Part shown: positions 1 through 10,679 of the stretch, in pieces
How positions within the stretch are numbered: the first letter of the stretch is position 1
Layout: every line of letters begins with the position of its first letter
NCBI GenBank assembly: GCA_033977485.1
Contig: CM066998.1
Span: 28,149,501-28,213,500, forward strand
DNA: 64,000 nucleotides
From: Hydrangea macrophylla
Taxonomy: Eukaryota > Streptophyta > Magnoliopsida > Cornales > Hydrangeaceae
Reading direction: 5' to 3'
Translations under genes and position numbers: made by a program
The notes under the pieces: generated by a model
What the model was told of the DNA's origin: nothing
Databases searched by the model: none
Seen by the model: only the letters and a program-made list of their open reading frames with translations

Positions 1-601
1 GTTAAATCAGTTATGATTGTACCACGGTGGGTGTTGAGAGGTATGAGTTGTGAATATTTCAATACAGGACTGTTAGCAGGGGAGCAGTCAACTGAACCCC
101 CTGATCAGTCGACTGGACCTCATGTATTTGGGATACTGGGTGTATATTATAAGAGAAGCAGTCGACTGACCCCTTGGACAGTCGACTGAACACTGTTGAC
201 TTGAGCTGCTGCCTCCTTCGTTTGAAAAGCAGTCGACTGGTTTCAGAAAACAGTCGACTGGGCAGTCGACTGGACCTCTGTTGAGATTTAGGGTTCTTGG
301 TTCTGCTTGACACAGTCGACGGAGCAGTCGACTGGACCCTAGTGCAGTCGACTGGGCAGTCGACTGAACCTCTGTTTTCAAAACAAATTTTTCTTTGAAT
401 GTGTTTTCAATGGCCAAAACTTTTTAAGACTCTTATTTCAATGTATTTTACAAACACAGAAGGGAACGTTTCCTAAGTTTTAAAACTACCAGGGTTGTTT
501 TATAGAAGTTCTTTCCGCTGCGTATTATTAGATGATGTTGAATGAGCCTTGGTGGCGTGCCACGTGTCCTATTTCCACGCGTAGTGGGATGGGTCGTGAC
601 A
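1..601 (+). repeat. 5' LTR, 3' portion only
   Basis: This is the last 601 bases of the 5' LTR; the first 1537 or so lie before the window. It ends in GTGACA directly before the primer-binding site. Differences from the 3' LTR by eye are near positions 90, 122, 251, 412, 493, 522 and 541; six are transitions and one (493) is a G/T transversion. It contains the palindrome cluster described separately. Confidence 0.95.
85..366. repeat. Cluster of CAGTCGACTG palindromes in the 5' LTR
   Basis: Nine exact copies of the 10-bp palindrome CAGTCGACTG start at 106, 159, 179, 230, 251, 263, 325, 345 and 357. Two one-base variants start at 85 and 313. Spacing is irregular (12-53 bp), so this is not a simple tandem repeat. 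Linking words recur, for example GGACC and AACCTCTGTT. The same cluster recurs in the 3' LTR at 6976-7257. It lies well downstream of the TATA box, so it is expected within the 5' leader of the genomic RNA. Confidence 0.95.
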
Positions 602-606
602 TTTAT

Positions 607-618
607 TGGTATCAGAGC
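607..618 (+). other. Primer-binding site, tRNA-iMet type
   Basis: TGGTATCAGAGC begins five bases after the 5' LTR. It matches the complement of the 3' end of plant initiator tRNA-Met, which primes minus-strand DNA synthesis in many plant LTR retrotransposons. The leader from here to the polyprotein start at 805 is about 190 bases and shows nothing else I can name. Confidence 0.93.
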
Positions 619-804
619 TAGAGGTAACAAAACTTTGGGAACGTTCGACGACGAGTGGAGTGTTGAGTGAATTGCCACATGTTTTCAATTGCATTCATGC
701 ATCTTAGAGATGTTTGATGCATATGGATGTTGTTTTACATACATACTATTGTTATTGTTGTACATGCATAGTGTTTATGCATTGAGAACTACAGGACTAT
801 AATC

Positions 805-3800
805 ATGAGTGACGAAGAACGAGAATTATCGCCACATACTCGCCGAATGAATGAAATGGCTGAAATGATGGGGAACATGGGAGAGATGATACGAAATATA
901 GCGGACAGATTACCTCCAACGCCTCCATTGGAGCCAGAACCGATAGTTGTAGTACATGCGCCTGAAAATAGGGGTATGAGGTCAATATCTGAACAGTTTA
1001 CCCGGAAGAAACCGATGGAATTTCATGGGACACCTGATACAACATTAGCAGAACATTGGGTCATGGACATGGAGCGAATCTTCCGATCTATTCCGATGAC
1101 AGATAGAGAGAAGATTGAGAACGCAAGTGATGTACTGAAGGGTGAAGCCCAGAACTGGTGGGTAAATGTTTTAGATCAGGGAGCGCCGATTACTTGGGAA
1201 GGGTTTAAGGCAGAATTAAATCGCCGGTTCTTTCTGCGAGCCGCCTACAACGCAAAGAAGAGAGAATTTGATAACTTGAAGCAGGGAGACATGACTGTGA
1301 CAGAGTATACTTCCAAGTATAATGCGTTGTTGAGATTTGGTAAAGGTTCTATACCAGGAGAGGAAGATAGGGCAAGGAAATTTGAAGAAGGTTTAAGGGA
1401 AAATATCCGGTTGAGAGTAGAAACCTACGAGCATTCAACTGTTGCAGCAGTACAACAAACGGCGCTTGTAGCCGAAAGTGGAATAGAGAGATCGAGACAA
1501 AATCACCAAGGAAAGCGAAGTCATGAGGGTGGTGACCGAAGTCAGGGTGGATCTTTTAAGAGGCCGTTTCCACGAGGCTCTAGTTCTGATTTTAATAATT
1601 CCAGGAGAGTACCAAGTAACATACCGTTGTGTTCACTTTGCAACCGACCACACACCGGTCGATGTTTCCTGACCAACTTTCAGAACAGATCTACAGGGGG
1701 AAACAGTGTGAGTTCTGCGACTCATTCGCAACTCAAGTGTTTTGACTGTGGTACTTTGGGACACCGAGCGAAGGATTGCCCAAAGAAGCGTTCTCAACAA
1801 GGGGCAAGTTCTATGGCTTCTAGTGGTTCGAAGCCTAAGCAGTTTAGTGATGGGGGACAAAGGACAGAGCAACGTCAGGGAAGATCATTCCAGATGAACC
1901 CTGGAGACGTGGCTGCTACTGATACAGTGGTCTCAGGTATGGTGCTTGTATGTTCGCACTTAGCACGCATACTCGTTGATTCGGGATCTACGCATTCGTT
2001 TGTATCTTATAACTTTGTGGAACATTTAACTGTTAAGTCCGCGCCACTAGGATATGATTTATCCATTGCCGTGCCACTTAGTAAGTCAGTAGTGACATCT
2101 ACTATATATAAGAACTGTGCAATCAAACTAGGCGAGAAGTTGATGACTGTAGACCTTATACCGATCGTAATGAGCCATTTCGATGTGATATTGGGGATGG
2201 ATTGGTTAGCCCTTAACCAAGCTACGATAGATTGTGAACGGAAAGAGGTTAATTTTCGATCACCGGTACATGGGAACTTTTGTTTTCAAGGAAGTGGGGT
2301 TACACCGCCGCCGTACTTGATTTCAGCTATCCGAGCAGGAAAATTGTTAAAAAAGGGATGTCAAGGATTCCTATGTTCAGTGACTGATGTCTCAGCTACC
2401 GAATTAAAAGTAGAAGACATTCCGATAGTACGAGAATATCCAGATGTATTTCCTGATGAGTTACCAGATGTTCTTATTGAGAGAGAGGTCGAGTTCACTA
2501 TTGAGATTATCCCAGACTCAAGGCCGGTATCCAAAGCACCGTATAGAATGGCACCAGTAGAGTTGAAGGAACTGAAAGTTCAATTGCAAGAGTTACTTGA
2601 CAAGGGTTTCATTCGACCAAGTGTATCACCGTGGGGAGCTCCAGTATTGTTTGTGAAGAAGAAAGATGGCTCCATGCGTATGTGTGTGGATTATCGGGAA
2701 CTGAACAAGTTGACGATTAAGAACAAGTACCCGTTACCCAGAATTGATGATTTATTTGATCAACTTCGTGGGGCACAAGTATTCTCCAAGATAGACCTAA
2801 GATCGGGTTATCATCAGTTGAAAGTGAAGGCCGAAGATGTTGAGAAAACAGCTTTCAGAACGCGTTATGGACACTATGAGTTCTTAGTTATGCCATTTGG
2901 AGTTACTAATGCACCAGCTGCGTTCATGGACCTTATGAATCGGGTATTCAAAGATTATTTGGACGACTTTGTGATTGTATTCATTGACGATATCCTTATC
3001 TATTCACCTAGTGAGATAGAACACGAGAACCACTTGAGGTTGATACTTCAGAGATTACGAGAGAAGCAGTTATTTGGGAAATTCAAGAAATGTGAATTTT
3101 GGTTACCTAGCATTACTTTTCTTGGTCACGTGATTGATAAGAAGGGAGTATCAGTTGATCCTCATAAAGTAGAAGCTGTATCAAATTGGCAAAGACCGAC
3201 TTCTGTATCCGAAATTCGAAGTTTCTTGGGATTAGCGGGATACTACCGCCGTTTTATTGAACATTTCTCGAAGATTTCATTGCCTATGACAAAGTTAATG
3301 AGGAAGGGAGTTACATTTGAATGGAGCCAGGAATGCGAGGACAGTTTTCAAGAATTGAAGTCACGACTGACGAGAGCACCTATTCTGACAATACCATCTG
3401 GAACTGAAGGATTTGTGATCTATAGTAATGCTTCACACAAAGGGTTGGGATGCGTATTGATGCAAGGTGGTAAAGTGATTGCTTATGCTTCTAGACAGTT
3501 GAAGACACATGAGATTAATTATCCGACTCATGATCTGGAATTAGCTGCAGTAATTCATGCCTTGAAGATTTGGAGACACTACTTATACGGGGAAAAGTGT
3601 GAGATATTCACGGACCACAAGAGTTTGAAATATATTTTTACCCAACGAGACTTGAACATGAGACAACGAAGATGGTTAGAGTTGATGAAGGATTATGATC
3701 TTTCGATTGAGTACCATCCGGGGAAGGCGAATGTAGTAGCCGATGCATTAAGCCGGAAGACGCCAAGGAATTTAGCCGATGAGCTAACACAACAAAAAGA

Positions 3801-5313
3801 ATTGGTAAAAGAAATGGAACGTTTGGACTTGGATGTGATACCAAAGGTTAGTGGTGGCTTAATGATGGCGATTGTAGCACACCCAGATATTATTGATGAG
3901 ATCAAGAAGGAACAATTTAACGATGTTTATTTGTGTAAAATGAGAGATGAGATATCTTTGGGAAAGCGACCTGGTTTTGTATTAGATCAAGGAACGTTGA
4001 AACTGGGAAACCGATTATGTATACCGAATGTGAAAGACTTGAAAGAGAGAATTCTAGAAGAAGCTCATAGCACGAGATATTCAGTGCACCCGGGAGGTAA
4101 TAAGATGTACAGAAACCTGAGGGAAAACTTCTGGTGGAAGGGTATGAAGCGTGAAGTTGCCAAGTTTGTATCCGAATGTTCGGCATGTCAACAAGTCAAG
4201 GCAGAGAGACAAGTACCCTCGGGGTTACTACAACCTTTGCCAGTGTCAGAATGGAAGTGGGATGAGATTACGATGGACTTTGTTTCAGGATTTCCACGAT
4301 CATGTAATAAGAATGATAAGATTTGGGTTATAGTTGACCGGTTAACAAAGTCAGCTCATTTCCTACCGATCAAGACGACTAAACCGTCCAAGTTAGCAGA
4401 ATTGTATGTGAAAGAGATTGTAAGACTACATGGAGTCCCAGCTGTGATTATATCCGATCGTGATAGTAGTTTTACGTCAAGATTTTGGGGAAGTTTGCAA
4501 GAAGCTATGGGTACGAAATTGAGTTTCAGTACTGCATTTCATCCTCAGACCGATGGACAGTCAGAGCGCATGATTCAGACGCTAGAAGATATGCTGAGAT
4601 TGTGTGTATTAGATTTTGGGAGTGATTGGGAGCACCAATTACCATTAATTGAATTTGCGTATAACAACGGATTTCAGTCAAGTATTGGGATGGCACCATA
4701 TGAAGCTTTGTATGGCCGTAAGTGTCGATCACCGGTTTGTTGGACCGAGGTGGGAGAAAGAAGGTTGTTAGGACCTGAGTTAATACAGGTAACTACTGAG
4801 AAAGTGAAGTTGATTCAAGAGCGACTCAAGGTAGCTCAGAGTCGATATAAGAGTTATGCGGATTCTAAACGACGATCGATGAATTTTGAAGTAGGAGATT
4901 TCGTATATTTGCGGGTATCGCCTTCAAAAGGCATTGTACGATTTGGGAAGAGGGGAAAGCTCAATCCGAGATTCATAGGACCTTTTGAAATCCTAGAGAG
5001 GGTTGGTCCAGTGGCTTATCGTTTGGCCTTGTCAGCAGAGTTGGAACATGTGCACAATGTGTTTCACGTGTCTATGTTGAGACGTTGTATGACTGACACG
5101 AGTAAGATCATTGTACCTGAACCGTTGCAAATTCAGGGAGACTTGACTTATGTGGAACAACCAGTGGAGATTCTAGACCGCAAAGAACAAGTTTTGAGAA
5201 CCAAGACTATTCCAATGGTGAAAGTACTATGGCGTAGTCATACAGTGGAAGAGGCTACATGGGAAAGTGAGGAAGATATGCGGAATGAGTATCCGTACTT
5301 GTTCGACGCTTGA
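805..5313 (+). CDS. Gag-pol polyprotein with C-terminal chromodomain
   Basis: One uninterrupted frame of 1502 residues. Domains in order: retrotransposon gag (about 85-215); CCHC zinc knuckle (C312 to C325); aspartic protease with DSGS at 392-395; reverse transcriptase with FIDD at 726-729; RNase H (about 868-985); integrase with HHCC zinc site (H1088, C1125, C1128) and catalytic D1158, D1218 and E1254 in D(35)E spacing; chromodomain (about 1448-1500). The chromodomain is expected to steer integration to particular chromatin. One oddity: RNase H reads YSNAS where the family has an Asp (N875), which should remove a metal-binding catalytic residue. Other RNase H acidic residues (ELAA, FTDHKS, VADALS) are present. 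The start is the first ATG after the leader, followed by an acidic gag N-terminus. The product acts in cytoplasmic virus-like particles, and integrase then acts in the nucleus. Confidence 0.96.
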   Translation: MSDEERELSPHTRRMNEMAEMMGNMGEMIRNIADRLPPTPPLEPEPIVVVHAPENRGMRSISEQFTRKKPMEFHGTPDTTLAEHWVMDMERIFRSIPMTDREKIENASDVLKGEAQNWWVNVLDQGAPITWEGFKAELNRRFFLRAAYNAKKREFDNLKQGDMTVTEYTSKYNALLRFGKGSIPGEEDRARKFEEGLRENIRLRVETYEHSTVAAVQQTALVAESGIERSRQNHQGKRSHEGGDRSQGGSFKRPFPRGSSSDFNNSRRVPSNIPLCSLCNRPHTGRCFLTNFQNRSTGGNSVSSATHSQLKCFDCGTLGHRAKDCPKKRSQQGASSMASSGSKPKQFSDGGQRTEQRQGRSFQMNPGDVAATDTVVSGMVLVCSHLARILVDSGSTHSFVSYNFVEHLTVKSAPLGYDLSIAVPLSKSVVTSTIYKNCAIKLGEKLMTVDLIPIVMSHFDVILGMDWLALNQATIDCERKEVNFRSPVHGNFCFQGSGVTPPPYLISAIRAGKLLKKGCQGFLCSVTDVSATELKVEDIPIVREYPDVFPDELPDVLIEREVEFTIEIIPDSRPVSKAPYRMAPVELKELKVQLQELLDKGFIRPSVSPWGAPVLFVKKKDGSMRMCVDYRELNKLTIKNKYPLPRIDDLFDQLRGAQVFSKIDLRSGYHQLKVKAEDVEKTAFRTRYGHYEFLVMPFGVTNAPAAFMDLMNRVFKDYLDDFVIVFIDDILIYSPSEIEHENHLRLILQRLREKQLFGKFKKCEFWLPSITFLGHVIDKKGVSVDPHKVEAVSNWQRPTSVSEIRSFLGLAGYYRRFIEHFSKISLPMTKLMRKGVTFEWSQECEDSFQELKSRLTRAPILTIPSGTEGFVIYSNASHKGLGCVLMQGGKVIAYASRQLKTHEINYPTHDLELAAVIHALKIWRHYLYGEKCEIFTDHKSLKYIFTQRDLNMRQRRWLELMKDYDLSIEYHPGKANVVADALSRKTPRNLADELTQQKELVKEMERLDLDVIPKVSGGLMMAIVAHPDIIDEIKKEQFNDVYLCKMRDEISLGKRPGFVLDQGTLKLGNRLCIPNVKDLKERILEEAHSTRYSVHPGGNKMYRNLRENFWWKGMKREVAKFVSECSACQQVKAERQVPSGLLQPLPVSEWKWDEITMDFVSGFPRSCNKNDKIWVIVDRLTKSAHFLPIKTTKPSKLAELYVKEIVRLHGVPAVIISDRDSSFTSRFWGSLQEAMGTKLSFSTAFHPQTDGQSERMIQTLEDMLRLCVLDFGSDWEHQLPLIEFAYNNGFQSSIGMAPYEALYGRKCRSPVCWTEVGERRLLGPELIQVTTEKVKLIQERLKVAQSRYKSYADSKRRSMNFEVGDFVYLRVSPSKGIVRFGKRGKLNPRFIGPFEILERVGPVAYRLALSAELEHVHNVFHVSMLRRCMTDTSKIIVPEPLQIQGDLTYVEQPVEILDRKEQVLRTKTIPMVKVLWRSHTVEEATWESEEDMRNEYPYLFDA

Positions 5314-5342
5314 GGTAAAGTTTGGGGACAAACTTCCTTTTT

Positions 5343-5354
5343 GGAGGGGAGAGT
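5343..5354 (+). other. Polypurine tract
   Basis: The purine run GGAGGGGAGAG, followed by T, sits directly before the 3' LTR. It primes plus-strand synthesis. It lies 30 bases after the polyprotein stop. Confidence 0.88.
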
Positions 5355-5865
5355 TGTCACACCCGTTCCAGAATTTCATAGTTTAATCATGCATGATATG
5401 AAATTTTATGAATTATCATTGATATATGATAATTGAGGATAAGTGGTTGACTGTGGTCAACGGTAAGGTGTCAGTGAGGACACGAGAATATGGAAGTTCA
5501 TATTGCATAATCATGAGTAAATGACATTTATGTGATTTAAATGTTATTTGACTTTATCTGGTATTTGTTAAATAGTAATTATACCTGTGTAGTATAATTC
5601 TGGTAATTTGGATATGATAGTATCATTTTGAGAACTGTGGTGAGAACGTGAGAGATACGTTAATTAAAAAGGTAGGTTGTGTAGAGATTCCACAGAATAT
5701 AGTTTTCGGACGTATTTTGGATCCAAACGAAACTTAGTCGGAAACTTTTGAAATTTATAGTTTTCACTCGTAAAGGCATAAAATGGACGCGTGCGAAGTT
5801 TCGAGGGATAATTAGAAGTTTGAGAAACTTACGGGGAGGTCAACGTAAATTCCCGAAAGATTGCC

Positions 5866-5873
5866 TATAAATA
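5866..5873 (+). promoter_or_regulatory. LTR TATA box
   Basis: TATAAATA lies about 510 bases into the LTR, in the context GCCTATAAATA. The same context precedes the TATA box of the LTR-like block at 46231. Transcription of the element probably begins near 5895-5905. Confidence 0.7.
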
Positions 5874-6975
5874 GTGAGGATGAGATTCATTCTCATCCAA
5901 ACTTGCCAAAAATATCTAGAGAGAGGAGAGAGAAAGGAGATTTGGTTGCTCCGGACTTTGCGACGCCGATCGACGACCGTTCGTCCGTCAGATTTTCTCC
6001 AGATTTCAGATTTGAACTCGTGGAGGTAAGATCTACGTTTTGATATCACTTAGGCCGTGTTTGGCCAAGTTTTTGTAAAATCCTAATTTTAGACTTTTGG
6101 GAAAAACAGGTATAAATTTGTAGGAATTTTCTCAAATTCGAAATCCAGCGATTATTTAGCCTCCTAGTCAATCCTTCAAAGTTTGAAGAGATTCGCACGA
6201 GGTATGAATTCTAGATCTATGAAATATATGGATTTTCATGTTTTGGACATCACTTTTGATATTCTTGGATCCGGGCAAAATTCATGTATTAGCTAGGCCC
6301 GTTAATTATGCACGTGAAATTATGATAAAAGCACGTATAACTGTTTATGTGAGCATGTTATGTGTCTACTTGGGTCAAAGGGGAGTTTGGTGCAAATTCA
6401 TTCGGAGTAAGCTCCTCGAACCTTGAGGATTGTGATCTTGTTGGAATTGGAAATTGTGGTGGTGTCTGGATTTGGAGGTGGGCCCAACCAGTACACGGTA
6501 CCTGGTATGGAGGAAGGCCCAACCAGTGTACGAGATGCGTGGGAGAGGTGGGCCTCCTACGGCATCGACCGAATGAATGAGTACCACTCACCCCAGAGAC
6601 TATTTCTATGTGTTTTAGATGCTTAAACCATGAATTGTCATATAAGCATACATTTAGAATTGTACGCTCAGCATATAGCTGAGCAGTGGAGATGTACTCC
6701 ATTGCAGGTAAGAAGAAAGACAAGAAGAAGCGCGATGAGTGAGGCCGATGAACGCCGGGGATAACACTTGTTTATGTTTTGTTTAAAATCCTAAATTGTG
6801 TAAGGATTGGTAATATGTTGTAATAGAATCATAGATTAATTCTATAGTATTGTAATCGTGTAATTGAACATCTATAGTTATGTTTTAATGCGTTAAATCA
6901 GTTATGATTGTACCACGGTGGGTGTTGAGAGGTATGAGTTGTGAATATTTCAATACAGGACTGTTAGCAGGGGAG

Positions 6976-7257
6976 CAGTCGACTGAACCCCCTGATCAGT
7001 CGACTGGACCTCGTGTATTTGGGATACTGGGTGTATATTATAAGAGAAGCAGTCGACTGACCCCTTGGACAGTCGACTGAACACTGTTGACTTGAGCTGC
7101 TGCCTCCTTCGTTTGAAAAGCAGTCGACTGGTTTCAGAAAATAGTCGACTGGGCAGTCGACTGGACCTCTGTTGAGATTTAGGGTTCTTGGTTCTGCTTG
7201 ACACAGTCGACGGAGCAGTCGACTGGACCCTAGTGCAGTCGACTGGGCAGTCGACTG
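6976..7257. repeat. Cluster of CAGTCGACTG palindromes in the 3' LTR
   Basis: The same array as at 85-366. The first word is exact here, whereas the 5' LTR has one change in it. The word at 7142 has lost its first base match (TAGTCGACTG). Ten or eleven words are thus kept in both LTRs. Confidence 0.95.
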
Positions 7258-7492
7258 AACCTCTGTTTTCAAAACAAATTTTTCTTTGAATGTGTTTTCA
7301 ATAGCCAAAACTTTTTAAGACTCTTATTTCAATGTATTTTACAAACACAGAAGGGAACGTTTCCTAAGTTTTAAAACTACCAGTGTTGTTTTATAGAAGT
7401 TCTTTCCGCTGCATATTATTAGATGATGTTGGATGAGCCTTGGTGGCGTGCCACGTGTCCTATTTCCACGCGTAGTGGGATGGGTCGTGACA

Positions 7493-8799
7493 AAAGCATT
7501 AAAAGTTTTGAATTTTTTTTATGTCTTTTTATTTTAGTTTTAATTATTACGGGATCAACAATGAGCTTCTCGAAAGCAAAAGTTCCATTATGCTCAATTT
7601 ACTCTCTAAGGCTCTGCTTGGTTAATGAATTTTATGAGAGAAAAGAAAGAGAAAGGACAACAAGAAGGGAAACTAATTCTCTCATGTTTTCCCTTTTAAT
7701 TTTCTTCATGCCACTGCAACATAAAGTGGGAATTAGTGACAAAACCTTTACTCACAAAATGAATTTCATCGACAATAGTATATTACATAGTGGGACCACT
7801 TGGTTTTTATAAGAGAATGTTGAAATGATCTCACCATTACACCACATAATTTTTATAAGATAATGTTAAAATTGTTATTTGTAAATTTATATAGCACAAT
7901 AGTAATGGTATGCTTCCAAATTGAAATCCCAATTTTAGTTCAAAAATGCTTTAGCTATTATACTACATGATATTGTATATTGTACGTTGAATCACTGGTG
8001 ATATAACTATAAAACATTTAGGAACCTAATTTGAATAGAAAAAAAAAATCAGAAACAATACATAAAGTTATTTCATACTCATAATACCAGGATTTGAATT
8101 CCAAATTGGTCCCCAATTGCTTTGTCTAATGTACCATGAATGCAACCTTCGATTAATATCACAACATATGGTACAATAGACAAAGCATTTGAAAACCAGT
8201 TTGAGATTTAATATCTAGAAAACATAGCACTATTCAAAGTTAAAACATTTGTTTACATTAACTTTTATATCTTTCTTCAGTGATGCTAATTTGAATCCCC
8301 AATGGTTTCGAAACACTTTGTCCGGCTGCCACAAAACCCATACTCCCACCTTTAGTACAACTAAATAGAGTTGTATGAAGAAACATAACAAATAACGGTC
8401 TCCCGAGGTGGATTCCATCGCTAAAAACGTCAGAAAATTAAAATACAGCAAAACACCCAAAATCGAAGTTTGAATGGGCAACTCGAACATCCCTGTATTT
8501 TTTCATCTATTTTTTTTAATTTATAAGATACTAATTATATTCTTTTAATTTTGATGTCGATGGGGTGCATGAGAGCGATTGCTAGTTGGAGTGTGTACAG
8601 CAACAATTCATTATTTATGTTATGTAGTGGGACTTATTTAGCATCATGTCGAATAAATTATTGAAACTTAGGTTATTTAATATATATATGGTTGTTGGAC
8701 TTGTTTTGATAATTCTATATTCGCGCAATGGATATGTTTTGAAATATTACAATATTAATAATAAATATTGGATTGGACAGCTATTGCTTGGTTTACTTT
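7493..8799. other. AT-rich DNA without recognisable genes
   Basis: No domain, splice pattern or repeat could be named. Open frames here are short and of low complexity. The five bases after the LTR (AAAGC) should be one copy of the chromovirus target duplication. Confidence 0.6.
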
Positions 8800-9365
8800 T
8801 AGTGAGAAAATTATTTACTTGCCTAAGAGGAACAAAATCGGCAAGGAACTATATTTTCGTCGCTAAAAATCACATTTAGAAAAGAAATTATTTCTTTGCC
8901 TTATATGAATACAATTGCCAAGAAACAATTTTTTTCCTCACTAAAAACCTTCTTTAGCAAGGAATTATTTCACCGCCTTATGTTAATACTATTTGGAAGG
9001 AAACAAGATTTCCTTGCTAAAAATGACTTTTAGCAAGTAACATATTTTCTCGCCTTAGAGTTATGTATTCAGCAACAGAAAAATTTCCTTGCCAATTATC
9101 CATATTAAAACACAAAAATAGGTTTTTGGCAAGGAAATAAAACAATTTAGCGACGAAAAATGTTGACCACTAGCAAGGAAAAAATTTCTACCAAAAGTTA
9201 AGAATTGGTAAGGAAATTTTTTTTCGTCGCTAGAGGCAATGAGTAGGAGGCTTTAGCGAGGCATCGATCAATGAAATACTTTCCTTACTAAAGGATTTTG
9301 TCACGAAATTGTAGCTTTTAGTAAGGAACTTTTTTCTTGCAGAAAACCTTGCCAAGAAATCTGCA
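8800..9365. repeat. Transposon-like patch of CCTTGCTAAAA / TTTAGCAAGG words
   Basis: Short words related to TTCCTTGCTAAAA and TTTTAGCAAGGAA occur many times in both orientations, with variants containing CGTCGCTAAA. Such alternating inverted words are typical of transposon subterminal regions, notably CACTA. I cannot see clean terminal repeats or a target duplication, so the family is open. Confidence 0.5.
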
Positions 9366-9984
9366 AAAGGCTTCAGTTATCTCGTAGCAACACGCAAAAT
9401 ACCTACACTATTTCACACAGTCTAACACATTGATTTTCTACCACACTCTTCTCACTAAATTTCTCAGATTTCTTTCCTTTCTCTTAGTGGCTTGTACACA
9501 CACATATATAGGCTTAAACCAAAATACATATAGTAAGTTGACTCACAAACTTCTTCTCACATTTTATGTAAAGTGGCAGTTTTTGCTTTTTGTTTTTGCA
9601 CTCTTTAATTGTGGGGAATTCACCCCAAAAATGAAATTAAAAAGTTAAAATAAAAAATCAGAACGGTACAAAACGGGTCTTTAGTTTATCCCTTACTATG
9701 TTTTCTTTTTCCTCTATGTTTATCTTGTTCTCTATTTTCTTTTAATTTGCTATTATCCTTAGTAACCAAAAAAAGAAAAACGACTTTCTTGTTGTTTTCC
9801 CTTCTTTTTTCTTAAAAAAAAATCCTTAAATATATAAATCGAGCCAAGAAGTGATTCCAAAATTTTCTTATGAGGACAGGACAGAGGGTTAGAGAGAAAC
9901 CAAGCAACTTGTTAGTGACCTTCTCTCTTTATACCCTTGCTCTTTTTACTTTTCTTTTTTTGCTCCGAAACATAGACCATCTCA
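9366..9984. other. AT-rich DNA, nothing recognised
   Basis: Pyrimidine-rich and A-rich runs, with no coding or repeat feature that I can support. Confidence 0.5.
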
Positions 9985-10429
9985 TAACGAACCCAAAAGA
10001 ACCATAGAATTCTCTTGATGGCTAGCGTAAAAAAACGTGAGACGGAATAGTATCAATAGAGATGTGGTCACAAACATTACAAAAAGCAGCCCAACGGGCA
10101 ATATTATGTGCAAATAGCAGAGTCGATGACCCAATTGGGGCATATATCTCAGTGAAGAAGGGGGGAACAATCCAACAAGGAGTCCCCTTCAAAAATAGTA
10201 CTTAAGCTGGGCAGCCTTAGAAATTGCTTTCAATGCGATATTAGCTTCAGCACAAATGGGAGTGATAGCTTTATCCTTCCAAACCTTGACAAAGATTGGA
10301 TCAGACCTATCAGTCAACATAATCATCACAAGAAAGGATCAGCTTAGATGAATAGCCACATCGAAATTAATCTTCACCAAGCCACTAAGTGGAGGACTAG
10401 ACCTTCCAGGTGGACAGATGAACCGTTTC
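9985..10429 (-). pseudogene. RNase H-like domain fragment, broken
   Basis: Read on the minus strand, the part next to 10429 encodes a CPPGRSSPP stretch followed by GLVKINFDVAIH. This resembles the start of the plant RNase H-like domain found in LINEs and in many genomic fragments (pattern PPxGxVKINFDGA). The next pieces, such as PICAEANIALKAISKA, fit the EAEALALxxAL helix but need a frame change, and stops interrupt the frame. It is therefore a decayed fragment. The reading direction continues across the CACTA insertion into 18819-18890, which suggests that one sequence was split. Assignment rests on motif memory only. Confidence 0.5.
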
Positions 10430-10449
10430 CACTACACCATATGACCAGA

Positions 10450-10625
10450 TTTCTAACGGACAACTTTTATACTTTCTAACGGATATATCCGTTAGTAATT
10501 ACTAACGGATATATCCATTAGAATAACTATATATCCGTTAGTAATTACTCTACATATTGTGATATATTATTTCTAACAGATTTTAAAACAATACTAACAG
10601 ATATATCCGTTAATAATATTTAATG
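10450..10625. repeat. Left subterminal palindromic repeats of the CACTA element
   Basis: Five or so copies or degenerate copies of CTAACGGATATATCCGTTAG occur here, several separated by AAT or ATTA. Transposase-binding repeats occupy this position in EnSpm-type elements. The palindrome is nearly perfect, so either strand presents the same site. Confidence 0.8.
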
Positions 10626-10679
10626 AAATTAAAATTCATACAAAAAAAGAAGAAAAAGGAAAATAAAAGAAAGAGAGTA

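Larger units (their letters stand above)
1..7492 (+). mobile_element. Tekay-like chromovirus (Ty3/gypsy), 5' end outside the window
   Basis: The order is partial LTR, primer-binding site, one long gag-pol frame, polypurine tract and complete LTR, all on the plus strand. The 5' LTR remnant (1-601) aligns to 6892-7492 without gaps and with about 7 mismatches (roughly 1.2%), so the insertion is recent. The LTR termini are TGTCAC and GTGACA. The chromodomain at the end of pol and the tRNA-iMet primer site place it among chromoviruses; the long LTR (2138 bp) fits Tekay/Del. The 5' target duplication lies outside the window, so the insertion site cannot be verified. Confidence 0.95.
5355..7492 (+). 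repeat. 3' LTR, complete, 2138 bp
   Basis: It starts TGTCACACCC and ends GGGTCGTGACA, with 6-bp inverted termini. It contains a TATA box at 5866-5873, a stem-loop CTCAGC-ATATA-GCTGAG at 6667-6683 and the palindrome cluster at 6976-7257. Two GGCCCAACCAGT boxes lie near 6480-6530. The final 50 or so bases, including TGAGCCTTGGTGGCGTGCCA, recur in the solo LTR at 59580-61679. Confidence 0.95.

Noticed and set aside
85..366. CRISPR-like array of short repeats
   Set aside because: Repeats are 10-bp palindromes with irregular 2-43 bp gaps inside a plant LTR, with no cas genes; spacing and context do not fit.
88..417. Minus-strand open frames across the palindrome cluster
   Set aside because: They arise from the repeated TCGAC words read as codons and recur identically in both LTRs; no protein features.
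7423..7812. 129-residue open frame at the chromovirus border
   Set aside because: It starts inside the LTR end and runs into AT-rich flank; no domain.
8230..8490. 86-residue minus-strand frame
   Set aside because: Low-complexity hydrophobic translation without a recognisable family or splice context.
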